The notes under the pieces are model-generated. The model was given only the letters and a program-made list of their open reading frames with translations. It was not told the origin of the DNA and made no database searches. Shown here piece after piece: positions 25,055 through 33,835 of a stretch of 34,204 bases of DNA (within the stretch, counting starts at the first letter, position 1; each line of letters begins with the position of its first letter). The position numbers and the translations under genes were made by a program. The stretch comes from an uncultured Bacteroidales bacterium. GTDB taxonomy: Bacteria; Bacteroidota; Bacteroidia; Bacteroidales; Muribaculaceae. The stretch lies in assembly GCA_902777835.1 (NCBI GenBank), contig CACYVC010000027.1:1-34204 (forward strand). The letters run 5' to 3'.

Positions 25055-25128
25055 CTCGCTTTACATCAAGCACACAACCAAACTTTCTTATAAAAACCTA
25101 TTAATTAACATTTTAAACCCAACAAAAA

Positions 25129-28100
25129 ATGGCAAAAAACCGACTATTTGTTCTGTTTATGCTCTGCATGAGTTTTGGATTGCTTGCGCAAGCTGCTCCA
25201 ATCACCCAACAGCAGGCACAGCAGGAAGCTACGAACTTCCTGCTCAGCAAGAAAAAAGCCAATTGCAACTTGAGATTTGCTGCTATTGGCAACTCCGCAG
25301 TTCAAGCGGCAACTACCAATGAAGCAGCCTATTACGTATTTAATATTGGCGACAATCAAGGTTTCGTAATTGTGGCTGGTGATGACCGCATCAACCCTAT
25401 CTTGGGCTTTAGCCTCGAAGGTAGATTCGATGAGGCTATAGTTCCTGAAAACATGAAAAACTTACTCAACGAGTATACAAAGCAAATCTCGATGCTTGAC
25501 GAGGTTTACAATATCAAAGACGCCATTGCCGCTACAAAGAACGTGGTAGATACCCGCAACTCTATCGCACCACTTATCACTACCAAATGGGACCAGGCAC
25601 GACCCTATTGGAACAAGTGTCCACAGGTAAAGAACGAGGATGGAGAGTATGAGCCTTCCTATACCGGATGCGTGGCAACTGCCATGTCGCAGATAATGAA
25701 ATACTACAATTATCCAGCACAGACCACTCAGGTAATTCCTAGCTACCAGTATGGTTATGGCACTGGAAACATGGGAGAATATATCACCCAAACAACCGAG
25801 GACCTGCCCGTCACCACATTTGATTGGGCGCACATGATTGACAGCTACAACGGCAGCGAGGACCAGGTTTATACCGATGCAGTGGCAACTCTCATGCTAT
25901 ATGTGGGTCATGCAGCTCACATGACCTACGCTCTCACCGCTTCGGGCACTACCGACCCTTATATCCCCAAAGCATTCAACAATTACTTTGACTATAACGC
26001 ACAGCTCGTTTATCGCAGCGACTATGATCAGCAAACATGGGAAGACATGGTTTATCAGGAGCTCGTTGCCGGACGTCCTATGGTTTACAACGGCCGTGCA
26101 GGCAGCGGCGGCGGACACTCATTCGTGTGCGATGGCTATGAAATGGGCGATTACTACCACATCAACTGGGGCTGGGGAGGCCTGGGCAACGGATACTTCC
26201 AACTGGCAATCATGAATCCTCATGCCGCAGGAATTGGAGCTTCAACTAGCGCCGAAGGCTACAACATTGACCAGACTGCTATCATCGGTATAACCCCTGG
26301 CTACAGCGGTCAAGGCGAGGTGAACCATGTGCTCACAGTCTTTAATATGTACTACTCGGGCAATCGTGAGTTGGAACGTGGCAGCAATGGTTTCTCACTG
26401 TACAAGCGCCGTCAAGTGGTTGTAACTGCCGAAGACCACATCGATGATGGCACCAAATATGCACGTGGCATTGCTCTCTACGACAACAATGGCAATTTCA
26501 TAGAAATGATCGCAAGCATGACTTACTACTCAAGTTCTCTTTCGATTACCGACAAATGGCCCGACAGCAACAGCTCTGAATATTACTACTTTGGCAAAGA
26601 CATTTCTAATGGCACCTATAGAATTGTGCCCGTGTGCCAGGTACAAGGTACTAGCGAATGGATTCCAATGCTTGAGAGCGACCGCTACTACATTGAAATG
26701 ACCGTGACCGGCAACACAGCAACACTTGTTGACCACCCGCTCAACGACCTAACTGCCACCAACTTTGAGTTTACTGGCGACCACAGAGTGGGCGCTGCCG
26801 AGCAATGCCATGTCACTGTGCAGAACAACAGCGACGACCGCTTTTCGGGCAAGCTTTATCTCTATGTCAGCAATGAGCAGATTGACGAGTATGGCGAATA
26901 CACCACAGTGGTAGAGGCCGAGATTCCAGCACATGCAACCAAGGTCGTGACCTTCAACTTCACTCCACAAAACGCTGGCACTAAGACCGCTCAGCTGTCA
27001 CTCTATGACAGCAGTATGGGAGGCGGTAAGATTCCAGGCACTGGCAGCGTCACTATTGCAGCAGCTCCAGCTGTTGTGCCTATGAACCTCTCGGTAGTAA
27101 TTGAGGCCACTAACGCTGTTGATGGTATCATCTACGACACTCATGCACACTTTAAAGTTGACGTCACCAACAATGCCGACGGCGAGTTCAACCGCTACTT
27201 GCTCGCTCCTTTATTCATCGTTGAGGATGGCGCCGGCACTATGGTAACTTACCAGCAAACCACCCTGCGCATTCCTGCACATGAGACAGTTACATTGTAC
27301 TATGACTTCGACAACCTCGCCTACGGCTCGACCTATGCGCTTAACATATATGGTCGCAACGAGAACGAACAGACGGTGAACCTTGTTGAACCCGGTCATT
27401 CTGTCTTCTATCAGGTGCAACGTGGTCTCGTAACTTGGGACGGCAGCAGCATGGTGGGCAATAGTGGCCCTGCAAGTGGAAACATCACCATTCCAAGCAA
27501 TGCTCTCGCTGCTCGCCTAGAGGGACTCAGCATTACTAGCGTGACTCCAAGCGGCAACCCCAACACCATTTATTTCATCGGTGAAAACGAGGCAGTACCC
27601 GCTGGTCTTCAGGGTCTTAACGTAGTTAAGGGAAACGTGGCTCAGAACATCGTCCTCAAAGACGGCTACGGATACTTTACACCTCAGAGCTTCACTGCCC
27701 AAAGCATCAGCTACGAGCGCACTTTCACCAAGGCTCGCCAAAACGGCATTGCCGAGAACTGGAGCACTATCGTGCTGCCGTTTACTCCTTCCGCTTGCTC
27801 GGCAAGCAATGGTTTGTGGATTGAACGCTTCGCTCAAGAAGAGGATGGCGTGGTAGTATTCAGCGAAATATCAAACATCGAGGCCAACGTGCCTTACATC
27901 ATCTCTATCGACAAGGCAGCCAACCTTATCAACACTCCTATCACTTGGAGCGCAAGCGATGCATTGCTCAAAGCCGAGCCTATCGCTTACACCAGCGGTG
28001 AACAGTACCTTATGGCCGGCACTTTTGTTCAACAGAGCCTTGAGGACATCTACAACATTGACGCAGCTGGCGCAGTGGCACAATGGGGCAATGGCACCGT

Positions 28101-28368
28101 AGGTTCGTTCCGCGCCTACTTCAAGGAGATTGCAACTCTCGACAGTCACAACAACATCCTGCTTCCCGGCGAAGCTGGACAGCAGCAAGCAGTTCCTGGC
28201 GACGTTAACGGCGACGGCGAGGTCACTAGTGTTGACGTAACCGCACTCTACAACTACCTCCTCTCTGGCGACGACAGCGACATTGTAAACGGCGACCAGA
28301 GCGGCGACGGCGACATCACCACTGTAGATGTTACCATTGTTTACAACATCATGCTCGGAGTTCAGTAA
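25129..28368 (+). CDS. Secreted C10 (streptopain-type) cysteine protease with dockerin-like C-terminus
   Basis: 1079 residues. Signal peptide (about 1-22), an inhibitory propeptide starting PITQQQAQQEATNFLLSKKK and running to about 150, then the C10 catalytic domain. The nucleophile is Cys181 in YTGCVATAMSQIMKYY; the catalytic His330 lies in GSGGGHSFVCDGY, and HINWGWGG follows (344-351). These match streptopain (SpeB) and Bacteroidetes relatives such as interpain and PrtT. Residues from about 390 to 1015 are beta-rich, adhesin-like modules. The end (1023-1079) has two calcium-loop repeats, DVNGDGEVTSVD (1025-1036) and DQSGDGDITTVD (1056-1067), each followed by a helix: a type I dockerin pattern. 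Single gene with its own promoter and terminator. Likely surface-bound or secreted proteolysis of host or dietary protein (inference). Confidence 0.93.
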   Translation: MAKNRLFVLFMLCMSFGLLAQAAPITQQQAQQEATNFLLSKKKANCNLRFAAIGNSAVQAATTNEAAYYVFNIGDNQGFVIVAGDDRINPILGFSLEGRFDEAIVPENMKNLLNEYTKQISMLDEVYNIKDAIAATKNVVDTRNSIAPLITTKWDQARPYWNKCPQVKNEDGEYEPSYTGCVATAMSQIMKYYNYPAQTTQVIPSYQYGYGTGNMGEYITQTTEDLPVTTFDWAHMIDSYNGSEDQVYTDAVATLMLYVGHAAHMTYALTASGTTDPYIPKAFNNYFDYNAQLVYRSDYDQQTWEDMVYQELVAGRPMVYNGRAGSGGGHSFVCDGYEMGDYYHINWGWGGLGNGYFQLAIMNPHAAGIGASTSAEGYNIDQTAIIGITPGYSGQGEVNHVLTVFNMYYSGNRELERGSNGFSLYKRRQVVVTAEDHIDDGTKYARGIALYDNNGNFIEMIASMTYYSSSLSITDKWPDSNSSEYYYFGKDISNGTYRIVPVCQVQGTSEWIPMLESDRYYIEMTVTGNTATLVDHPLNDLTATNFEFTGDHRVGAAEQCHVTVQNNSDDRFSGKLYLYVSNEQIDEYGEYTTVVEAEIPAHATKVVTFNFTPQNAGTKTAQLSLYDSSMGGGKIPGTGSVTIAAAPAVVPMNLSVVIEATNAVDGIIYDTHAHFKVDVTNNADGEFNRYLLAPLFIVEDGAGTMVTYQQTTLRIPAHETVTLYYDFDNLAYGSTYALNIYGRNENEQTVNLVEPGHSVFYQVQRGLVTWDGSSMVGNSGPASGNITIPSNALAARLEGLSITSVTPSGNPNTIYFIGENEAVPAGLQGLNVVKGNVAQNIVLKDGYGYFTPQSFTAQSISYERTFTKARQNGIAENWSTIVLPFTPSACSASNGLWIERFAQEEDGVVVFSEISNIEANVPYIISIDKAANLINTPITWSASDALLKAEPIAYTSGEQYLMAGTFVQQSLEDIYNIDAAGAVAQWGNGTVGSFRAYFKEIATLDSHNNILLPGEAGQQQAVPGDVNGDGEVTSVDVTALYNYLLSGDDSDIVNGDQSGDGDITTVDVTIVYNIMLGVQ

Positions 28369-28393
28369 AAACAAAACTCCCAACCAAATAAAA

Positions 28394-28424
28394 AATGAGA
28401 CTCGGGAAATCCTGAGTCTCATTT
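28394..28424. terminator. Bidirectional terminator between protease and flippase
   Basis: GAGACTCGGG (28397-28406) pairs with CCTGAGTCTC (28411-28420) around an AAAT loop. Flanking AAT/ATT adds pairs, and T-rich tracts follow on both strands (ATTTTAT on plus, ATTTTTTATTT on minus). It serves two convergent genes. The core GAGACTC-GGA resembles the 5S rRNA terminators at the right end. Confidence 0.88.
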
Positions 28425-28469
28425 TATGTTCAGTATGTTGCGATGTTATCACAACAACAATCCGCAATG

Positions 28470-29966
28470 TCAAGCACTCTTAGAGCGGCGACGCTTGAAT
28501 TCAATCACCTTGGCCATGACATTCTCCTTCTTCATCAGCACGACTACAAAGACCATAAGCAGCAATGTGCGATATATCACATTGTCAATGCTGTTGCCCC
28601 AGTCAACCAGCACGCTCGCCGTGTAAAGCACTGCAGTGAGCCCTACGTAGAAGCCTATCTCCTTCAATGGATAATCAATGGGATAATACTTCCTGCCCAC
28701 AAAGTAGCACAGCACCATCGTCACCCCATAGCCCACAAAGCCGCCCCAGGCACACGCCATGTAACCGAAATGAGGCACAAACAGGAAGTTGATAGCCACA
28801 AGTATAGCACAGCCTATCAAAGAGAACCATGCACCCCAAATAGTCTTATCCACAAGTTTGTACCAGAACGACAGATTGAAATACACACCCATCATTATCT
28901 CGGCTGCCATCACTATGGGCACCACTTTCAAGCCCTCCCAATAGTCACGGCCTATGAGGTACTTCAGCACATCAATCCATGCTACCACCATTAGAAATGC
29001 CAGCAAAGTAAAGATGATAAAATACTTCATCGCAGCGGCGTAGGCCTCGCGGTTGTCCTTATCGCGGCTTTTGCCGAAGACAAAGGGCTCGTAGGCCCAG
29101 CGGAAGGCGTTGGTGATAATCGCCATAATCATCGCTATCTTGCAAGCCGCACCATAGATGCCTAACTGAGCGCGTCCGTTTGCACTATCGTCGATAAAAG
29201 GATACAATATCTTGTCGGCAGTTTGGTTGAGGATACCCACAACACCCAGCACAAGCAAGGGCCATGTGTATTCAAGCATTCGCTTAAGTAACTGCCTGTC
29301 AAGCTTGAATTCTATGCTCTTAATCTCCTTCCAGAACAGCAGTGTCACTAGGCCTGTGCACACCAGGTTGAGATAGAACGCATACCCCACGCCAATGCTT
29401 GGGTCATAAATTGTACCTATCGCAGTGGGATACTTCTCATAGAGCCACGGCAACAGCAAGAAATAGATTAAGTTTAGAGCAATATTAAGAATGATAAACG
29501 AAAATTTCAGTGCGGCAAACTTAATGGGCTTGTGCTGGTAACGCAGATAGGCATAAAGTATCGATTGAATGGCATCAAGCGCTACCACTATCGCCATCAC
29601 CCAGATGTAGCTAGGGTGGTCACCATAGTCCATCGCTGGTGCAAGCCACGGCAACAACAGGAACACAAGCAACACAAAAATTGCCGATACCGCTGTCACC
29701 GAGATGAAGGACGTGTTCAGCACAGCTTTGGGATTTTCGCCCTCTTTATTTGAGAACCTAAAGAAGGTGGTCTCCATGCCAAAGGTAAGGATGATGATTA
29801 TCAAGGCTGTATAGGCATAGATATTGGTGATAATGCCATAACCACCCGATGAGGCACTAATTTTGGCAGTGTAGAGAGGCACTAAAAGATAGTTGAGAAA
29901 ACGTCCCAACATTCCCGTCATGCCATATATTACTGTGTCTTTAGCTAAAGACTTTAAATTTGCCAT
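28470..29966 (-). CDS. Polysaccharide/oligosaccharide flippase (Wzx/MATE-like)
   Basis: 498 residues with about 12-14 membrane segments and short loops. The start (LAKDTVIYGMTGMLGRFLNYLLVPLYTAKI) is typical of the polysaccharide-biosynthesis export family (MOP superfamily), which flips undecaprenyl-linked sugar units across the inner membrane. The basic C-terminus (KRRRSKS) is expected in the cytoplasm. No glycosyltransferases or other surface-polysaccharide genes are nearby, so the substrate is unknown; a lipid II role is possible for this superfamily but not supported by the sequence. The start codon lies in the last unit of a 7-bp repeat shared with the ruvB stop, and it is probably co-transcribed with ruvB. 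Confidence 0.85.
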   Translation of the reverse strand: MANLKSLAKDTVIYGMTGMLGRFLNYLLVPLYTAKISASSGGYGIITNIYAYTALIIIILTFGMETTFFRFSNKEGENPKAVLNTSFISVTAVSAIFVLLVFLLLPWLAPAMDYGDHPSYIWVMAIVVALDAIQSILYAYLRYQHKPIKFAALKFSFIILNIALNLIYFLLLPWLYEKYPTAIGTIYDPSIGVGYAFYLNLVCTGLVTLLFWKEIKSIEFKLDRQLLKRMLEYTWPLLVLGVVGILNQTADKILYPFIDDSANGRAQLGIYGAACKIAMIMAIITNAFRWAYEPFVFGKSRDKDNREAYAAAMKYFIIFTLLAFLMVVAWIDVLKYLIGRDYWEGLKVVPIVMAAEIMMGVYFNLSFWYKLVDKTIWGAWFSLIGCAILVAINFLFVPHFGYMACAWGGFVGYGVTMVLCYFVGRKYYPIDYPLKEIGFYVGLTAVLYTASVLVDWGNSIDNVIYRTLLLMVFVVVLMKKENVMAKVIEFKRRRSKSA

Positions 29967-29967
29967 A

Positions 29968-30001
29968 AACTATGAACTTTGAACTATGAACTTTGAACTA
30001 A
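29968..30001 (-). repeat. 7-bp tandem repeat between ruvB and the flippase
   Basis: In the mRNA sense: AGTTCAA AGTTCAT AGTTCAA AGTTCAT AGTTTAT. It spans the ruvB stop codon (TAG) and runs into the flippase start, whose ATG overlaps the last unit. Confidence 0.9.
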
Positions 30002-31026
30002 AAAAGCGACTGCTGCCCATCGGCACGTTTTGGACGGTCGAGCCTCAAGTGGCTGAATGCCAAGTCGGTGGCAACACGACCGCGAGGAGTACGCTTGATG
30101 AATCCTTCTTTTATGAGGAACGGCTCATACACCTCTTCTATCGAACCAGCATCCTCGTTCAGAGCAGCTGCAAGGGTAGAAAGTCCTACTGGACCGCCAC
30201 CAAACTTGTCGATAATGGTAGTCAACAGCTTGTGATCCACTTCATCGAGACCATAAGTGTCAATATTCAGTGCCTCAAGGGCATATTTTGCTATGTCGCT
30301 ATCTATCTTGCCACTACCCTTCACCTGGGCGAAGTCGCGCACGCGGCGAAGTAGCGAGTTGGCCACACGCGGTGTGCCACGGCTGCGCAACGCTATCTCG
30401 CGGGCTGCGTCGTCATAGATGGGTACCGACAACAATCGAGCCGAGCGCTTGATAATGCCTTCAAGCACCTCATGACCATAATATTCCAGGTGGCAGTTGA
30501 TGCCAAAACGGGCACGAAGTGGAGCGGTAAGAAGACCGCTGCGGGTGGTCGCACCTATCAAGGTGAACGGCGACAGTGTCAATTGCACTGAGCGGGCGCC
30601 AGGACCTTTGTCTATCATGATGTCGATGCGGTAGTCTTCCATAGCAGAGTACAGATACTCCTCCACCACAGGACTCAAGCGATGAATCTCATCGATAAAC
30701 AGCACATCATTCTCCTCAAGCGAAGTGAGCAAACCTGCCAGGTCGCCGGGTTTGTCTAGTACAGGGCCGCTGGTGACCTTGAAACCAACACCCATCTCAT
30801 TGGCGATAATGCTCGACAACGTGGTCTTGCCTAGACCGGGAGGGCCATAAAATAAGGTGTGGTCAAGCGCCTCGCCACGCTGACGGGCGGCAGCGACAAA
30901 CACCCTGAGGTTGTTGATAATACCCTCTTGGCCAGCAAAGTCGTCAAACCTCACCGGACGCAAAGCCTTCTCAAAATCGCGGTCGCCTTGAGAGCGCTCC
31001 TGACGGATGTCGAAATCTTCGTTCAT
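29998..31026 (-). CDS. ruvB: Holliday junction DNA helicase RuvB
   Basis: 342 residues, normal length. Hexameric AAA+ motor that, with RuvA, drives branch migration of Holliday junctions. Walker [11 protein letters not shown] (61-70), Walker B LFIDEIHR (109-116), sensor region [18 protein letters not shown] (158-175) with the Arg residues that act in trans, and the C-terminal winged helix with [12 protein letters not shown]. ruvA and ruvC are not in this window. First gene of a two-gene run with the flippase. Confidence 0.98.
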   Translation of the reverse strand: MNEDFDIRQERSQGDRDFEKALRPVRFDDFAGQEGIINNLRVFVAAARQRGEALDHTLFYGPPGLGKTTLSSIIANEMGVGFKVTSGPVLDKPGDLAGLLTSLEENDVLFIDEIHRLSPVVEEYLYSAMEDYRIDIMIDKGPGARSVQLTLSPFTLIGATTRSGLLTAPLRARFGINCHLEYYGHEVLEGIIKRSARLLSVPIYDDAAREIALRSRGTPRVANSLLRRVRDFAQVKGSGKIDSDIAKYALEALNIDTYGLDEVDHKLLTTIIDKFGGGPVGLSTLAAALNEDAGSIEEVYEPFLIKEGFIKRTPRGRVATDLAFSHLRLDRPKRADGQQSLF

Positions 31027-31051
31027 ATACTCATGCGCAGTTATTGAATTG

Positions 31052-31082
31052 CAAAATTAGTAAAAAGTTTTCTGTTATCAAG
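31052..31082 (-). promoter_or_regulatory. ruvB promoter
   Basis: Minus-strand CTTG (31079-31082), 19 bases, then exact -7 box TAATTTTG (31052-31059), 26 bases before the ruvB start. Confidence 0.65.
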
Positions 31083-31129
31083 TTTTTAATTGGTAGTTTT
31101 TATTTTTATAGATTTTACCCATGCACAAA

Positions 31130-31160
31130 CGCCGTCTGAGTGGAAATCCACCAGACGGCG
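31130..31160 (-). terminator. Terminator of the threonine dehydrogenase gene
   Basis: CGCCGTCTG (31130-31138) pairs with CAGACGGCG (31152-31160), with a further TGG/CCA inner stem around AAAT. On the minus strand only a short T run follows (GTTTG), so termination may be partial. It lies just upstream of the ruvB promoter. Confidence 0.7.
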
Positions 31161-31188
31161 CAATTAGTTGGAATTCGTTATTTGTGAA

Positions 31189-32145
31189 TTATTTCCCGAA
31201 CTTGATGCGGAGTTTCTCAATCATGTCCTGAGTCATGGTGTCAAGGTCATACTCGGGCTTCCAATCCCACTCCACGCGGGCACAGGTGTCGTCGAGGCGG
31301 TTGGGCCATGAGTCGGCAATGCCCTGGCGCAATGGGTCGTCAATATATTCCATCTCAAAGTCGGGTATGTACTTCTTGATACAGTTGTAGATAATCTCGG
31401 GATCGAAACTCATCGACGCAATGTTAAATGAGTTGCGGTGAACGAGTCGATCGGGATTGGCCTCCATAATTTCGATGGCGGCACGAAGGGCGTCGGGCAT
31501 ATACATCATGTCCATAAACGTACCAGCCTTGATGGGGCACTGGAACTTCTCGCCCTTAACAGCGCTATAGTAGATGTCAACAGCATAGTCGGTGGTACCA
31601 CCACCAGGAGGAGCAACATAAGAGATAAGGCCTGGGAAGCGCACCGAGCGGGTGTCAACGCCAAAGCGGGTGAAGTAGTAGTTGCTCAGCAATTCACCGC
31701 TCACCTTAGTAACGCCATACATGGTGCGGGGCTGCTGAATGGTGTCCTGAGGGGTGCCATCTTTGGGGGCGTTGGGACCAAAAGAACCAATGGAACTGGG
31801 GGTGAAAACAGCACAGTTGCACTCTCGAGCCACCTCGAGGGTGTTCATCAAGCCACCAATGCCTATCTTCCACGCCAACAGGGGTTTGCTTTCAGCAACA
31901 GCCGAGAGCAACGCTGCAAGATTGTAAATGGTGTCGATGTCATATTTTTTCACGGCATCGGCAATCTGCTGCGCATTGGTAATGTCAACCACCTCTTTGG
32001 GACCTGTCTCAGCAAGCTCGCCTTTAGGTTCTGCGCCGGGGATATATCCGGCTACTACGGCATCGTTGCCATAAATGCTTCTCAGCTTCATGGTGAGTTC
32101 AGAGCCTATTTGCCCTGTTGACCCAATTACTAAAATATTCTTCAT
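31189..32145 (-). CDS. L-threonine 3-dehydrogenase (short-chain, epimerase-like)
   Basis: 318 residues. Extended short-chain dehydrogenase with GSTGQIGSE (8-16) as the NAD-binding motif and catalytic YGVTK (Tyr143, Lys147), with Ser in TPSSIGSFG. It resembles epimerase-type threonine dehydrogenases, which oxidise L-Thr to 2-amino-3-ketobutyrate with NAD. The divergent neighbour kbl uses that product, which is the strongest support. I chose ATG 32145 because the NAD motif then sits at the family's normal position; an in-frame upstream start at 32202 would add 19 unrelated residues and cover the exact -7 box. Without kbl it could be read as a sugar epimerase. Confidence 0.88.
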   Translation of the reverse strand: MKNILVIGSTGQIGSELTMKLRSIYGNDAVVAGYIPGAEPKGELAETGPKEVVDITNAQQIADAVKKYDIDTIYNLAALLSAVAESKPLLAWKIGIGGLMNTLEVARECNCAVFTPSSIGSFGPNAPKDGTPQDTIQQPRTMYGVTKVSGELLSNYYFTRFGVDTRSVRFPGLISYVAPPGGGTTDYAVDIYYSAVKGEKFQCPIKAGTFMDMMYMPDALRAAIEIMEANPDRLVHRNSFNIASMSFDPEIIYNCIKKYIPDFEMEYIDDPLRQGIADSWPNRLDDTCARVEWDWKPEYDLDTMTQDMIEKLRIKFGK

Positions 32146-32183
32146 TTTGTATAAAAAAATAGTTGTTTTAAAGTTATGATTTG

Positions 32184-32191
32184 CAAAATTA
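32184..32191 (-). promoter_or_regulatory. -7 box of the threonine dehydrogenase gene
   Basis: Exact TAATTTTG on the minus strand, about 38 bases before the chosen start. The -33 position is T/A-rich without a clean TTTG at 19-21 bases. Confidence 0.55.
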
Positions 32192-32231
32192 CTCACTAAC
32201 AATCAAAAATAATAAAATTTCGGCAAAAAAA

Positions 32232-32263
32232 TTGTTCTATGTCGCATTTTTTTTAGAACTTTG
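32232..32263 (+). promoter_or_regulatory. Candidate kbl promoter
   Basis: TTG (32232-32234), 21 bases, then GAACTTTG (32256-32263), one base off TAnnTTTG. About 60 bases before the kbl start. A run of T lies between the boxes. Confidence 0.4.
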
Positions 32264-32322
32264 TGGGTATCGAATAGCAAACCAACCAAAATAAACAACT
32301 ATTTAATCTTACAAAACTAACT

Positions 32323-33513
32323 ATGTACGGCAAATTTCAAGAACATCTAACCAATGAGCTGGCTGCTATCAGAGAGGCTGGCCTGTACAAAGAAGAAAGA
32401 CTAATCACCACAGCTCAAAAGGCTGCTATCAAAGTGAAACCTGACACCGATGTACTCAACTTCTGCGCCAACAACTACCTGGGTCTTAGCGACAACACTC
32501 GACTCATCAACGCTGCTCAGGAGATGATGGCTAAACGTGGTTTCGGTATGTCTAGCGTGCGCTTCATTTGCGGCACACAGGACATCCACAAGGAACTTGA
32601 AGCTGCCATCAGCGACTATTTCCACACTGAGGACACTATCCTCTACGGCTCGTGCTTCGACGCCAACGGCGGTCTCTTCGAGGCTCTGCTTGGTCCTGAC
32701 GATGCTATCATCAGCGACGCTCTCAACCACGCATCAATCATCGACGGTGTGCGCTTGTGCAAGGCAAAACGTTACCGCTATGCCAATGCCAATATGGAAG
32801 AGCTCGAGGAGTGCCTCAAGCAGGCACAGGAGCAACGCTTCCGCATCATCGCCACCGATGGCGTGTTCTCAATGGACGGCAATGTAGCTCCTGTTGATAA
32901 GATTGTTGAGCTCGCCGAGAAATACGACGCAATGGTAATGGTTGACGAGTCGCACTCAGCAGGCGTTGTTGGTCCTACTGGTCACGGCGTGGCTGAGCAG
33001 TTCAACCTCTACGGCAAAATCGACGTCTTCACCGGCACTCTAGGCAAGGCATTTGGCGGCGCTATGGGCGGCTTCACAACTGGACGCAAGGAAATTATCG
33101 CTATGCTGCGCCAGCGTTCGCGCCCCTATCTGTTCTCTAACTCAGTAGCACCAGTTATCGTGGGCGCTAGCCTTGAGATGTTCAAGATGCTCAAAGAGAG
33201 CAACGCCATCCACGACAAACTCATCGACAACGTAAACTACTTCCGCGACAAGATGATGGCAGCAGGCTTCGACATCAAGCCCACTCAGAGCGCCATCTGC
33301 GCCGTGATGCTCTACGATGCAAAACTCTCACAAGACTTCGCTGCTGCCATGCAGGAAGAAGGCATATACGTTACTGGTTTCTACTATCCTGTTGTGCCTA
33401 AGGGCGAAGCACGCATCCGTGTACAGCTCTCAGCTGGTCATGAGCGCGAGCACCTCGACAAGGCCATCAACGCATTCATCAAAGTGGGTAAGAAACTCGG
33501 TGTGATAAAGTAA
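32323..33513 (+). CDS. kbl: 2-amino-3-ketobutyrate CoA ligase (glycine C-acetyltransferase)
   Basis: 396 residues, the usual length. PLP-dependent alpha-oxoamine synthase that cleaves 2-amino-3-ketobutyrate with CoA to glycine and acetyl-CoA. It reads NFCANNYLGLSDN (46-58), VDESHSAGVVG (207-217) with Asp208 and His211 near the cofactor, and the PLP lysine in FTGTLGKAFGGAMGG (Lys242). A related enzyme, serine palmitoyltransferase, shares this fold, but the pairing with the dehydrogenase favours kbl. It is transcribed divergently from that gene, and its own terminator follows. Confidence 0.95.
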   Translation: MYGKFQEHLTNELAAIREAGLYKEERLITTAQKAAIKVKPDTDVLNFCANNYLGLSDNTRLINAAQEMMAKRGFGMSSVRFICGTQDIHKELEAAISDYFHTEDTILYGSCFDANGGLFEALLGPDDAIISDALNHASIIDGVRLCKAKRYRYANANMEELEECLKQAQEQRFRIIATDGVFSMDGNVAPVDKIVELAEKYDAMVMVDESHSAGVVGPTGHGVAEQFNLYGKIDVFTGTLGKAFGGAMGGFTTGRKEIIAMLRQRSRPYLFSNSVAPVIVGASLEMFKMLKESNAIHDKLIDNVNYFRDKMMAAGFDIKPTQSAICAVMLYDAKLSQDFAAAMQEEGIYVTGFYYPVVPKGEARIRVQLSAGHEREHLDKAINAFIKVGKKLGVIK

Positions 33514-33539
33514 AAGTATTTTCTTTTACATAGGTTTAC

Positions 33540-33573
33540 AATCCCTCTAAGCAACAATTTGCTTAGGGGGATT
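33540..33573 (+). terminator. kbl terminator
   Basis: AATCCCTCTAAGCAA (33540-33554) pairs with TTGCTTAGGGGGATT (33559-33573) over 15 bp with one wobble and a 4-base loop; ATTCTTCT follows. Clear hairpin, 27 bases after the kbl stop. Confidence 0.88.
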
Positions 33574-33617
33574 ATTCTTCTGAAACGAGACTTCGCCAGT
33601 TTTTTCACATATAAAAC

Positions 33618-33639
33618 CACCCAAGGCACGCCTCGGGTG
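33618..33639. terminator. Second hairpin, possible terminator for either strand
   Basis: CACCCAAGGC (33618-33627) pairs with GCCTCGGGTG (33630-33639) over 10 bp with one wobble and a 2-base loop. Plus strand: ATTTTACGTTTTG follows. Minus strand: GTTTTATATG follows. It could be a backup terminator for kbl or stop read-through from the rRNA side. Confidence 0.5.
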
Positions 33640-33662
33640 ATTTTACGTTTTGATTTGGTATA

Positions 33663-33684
33663 ATTTATATATTTCTATATAAAT
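33663..33684. repeat. AT-only hairpin in the kbl/5S gap
   Basis: ATTTATATA and TATATAAAT flank a TTTC loop (9-bp perfect stem). The rest of 33685-33835 is A/T-rich and carries the exact 17-base repeat shared with 24850-24866; nothing else is recognised there. Confidence 0.55.
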
Positions 33685-33835
33685 CAAATAGATAATCATT
33701 GCCCTTCATTAGCAAAAAGGCAATATTTTTTACAAAATTAATATTATTTCATAAACTAAAAAGCATTTTGCCAAAAAAGTTATTAACAAGGAACTTTTGC
33801 CGCAAGATGGTTTTCAGCATTTTCAGTTATTAACT

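Noticed and set aside
32146-32202. 19-residue extension of the threonine dehydrogenase
   Set aside because: The added residues are unlike the family, the NAD motif would be displaced, and the stretch overlaps the probable promoter.
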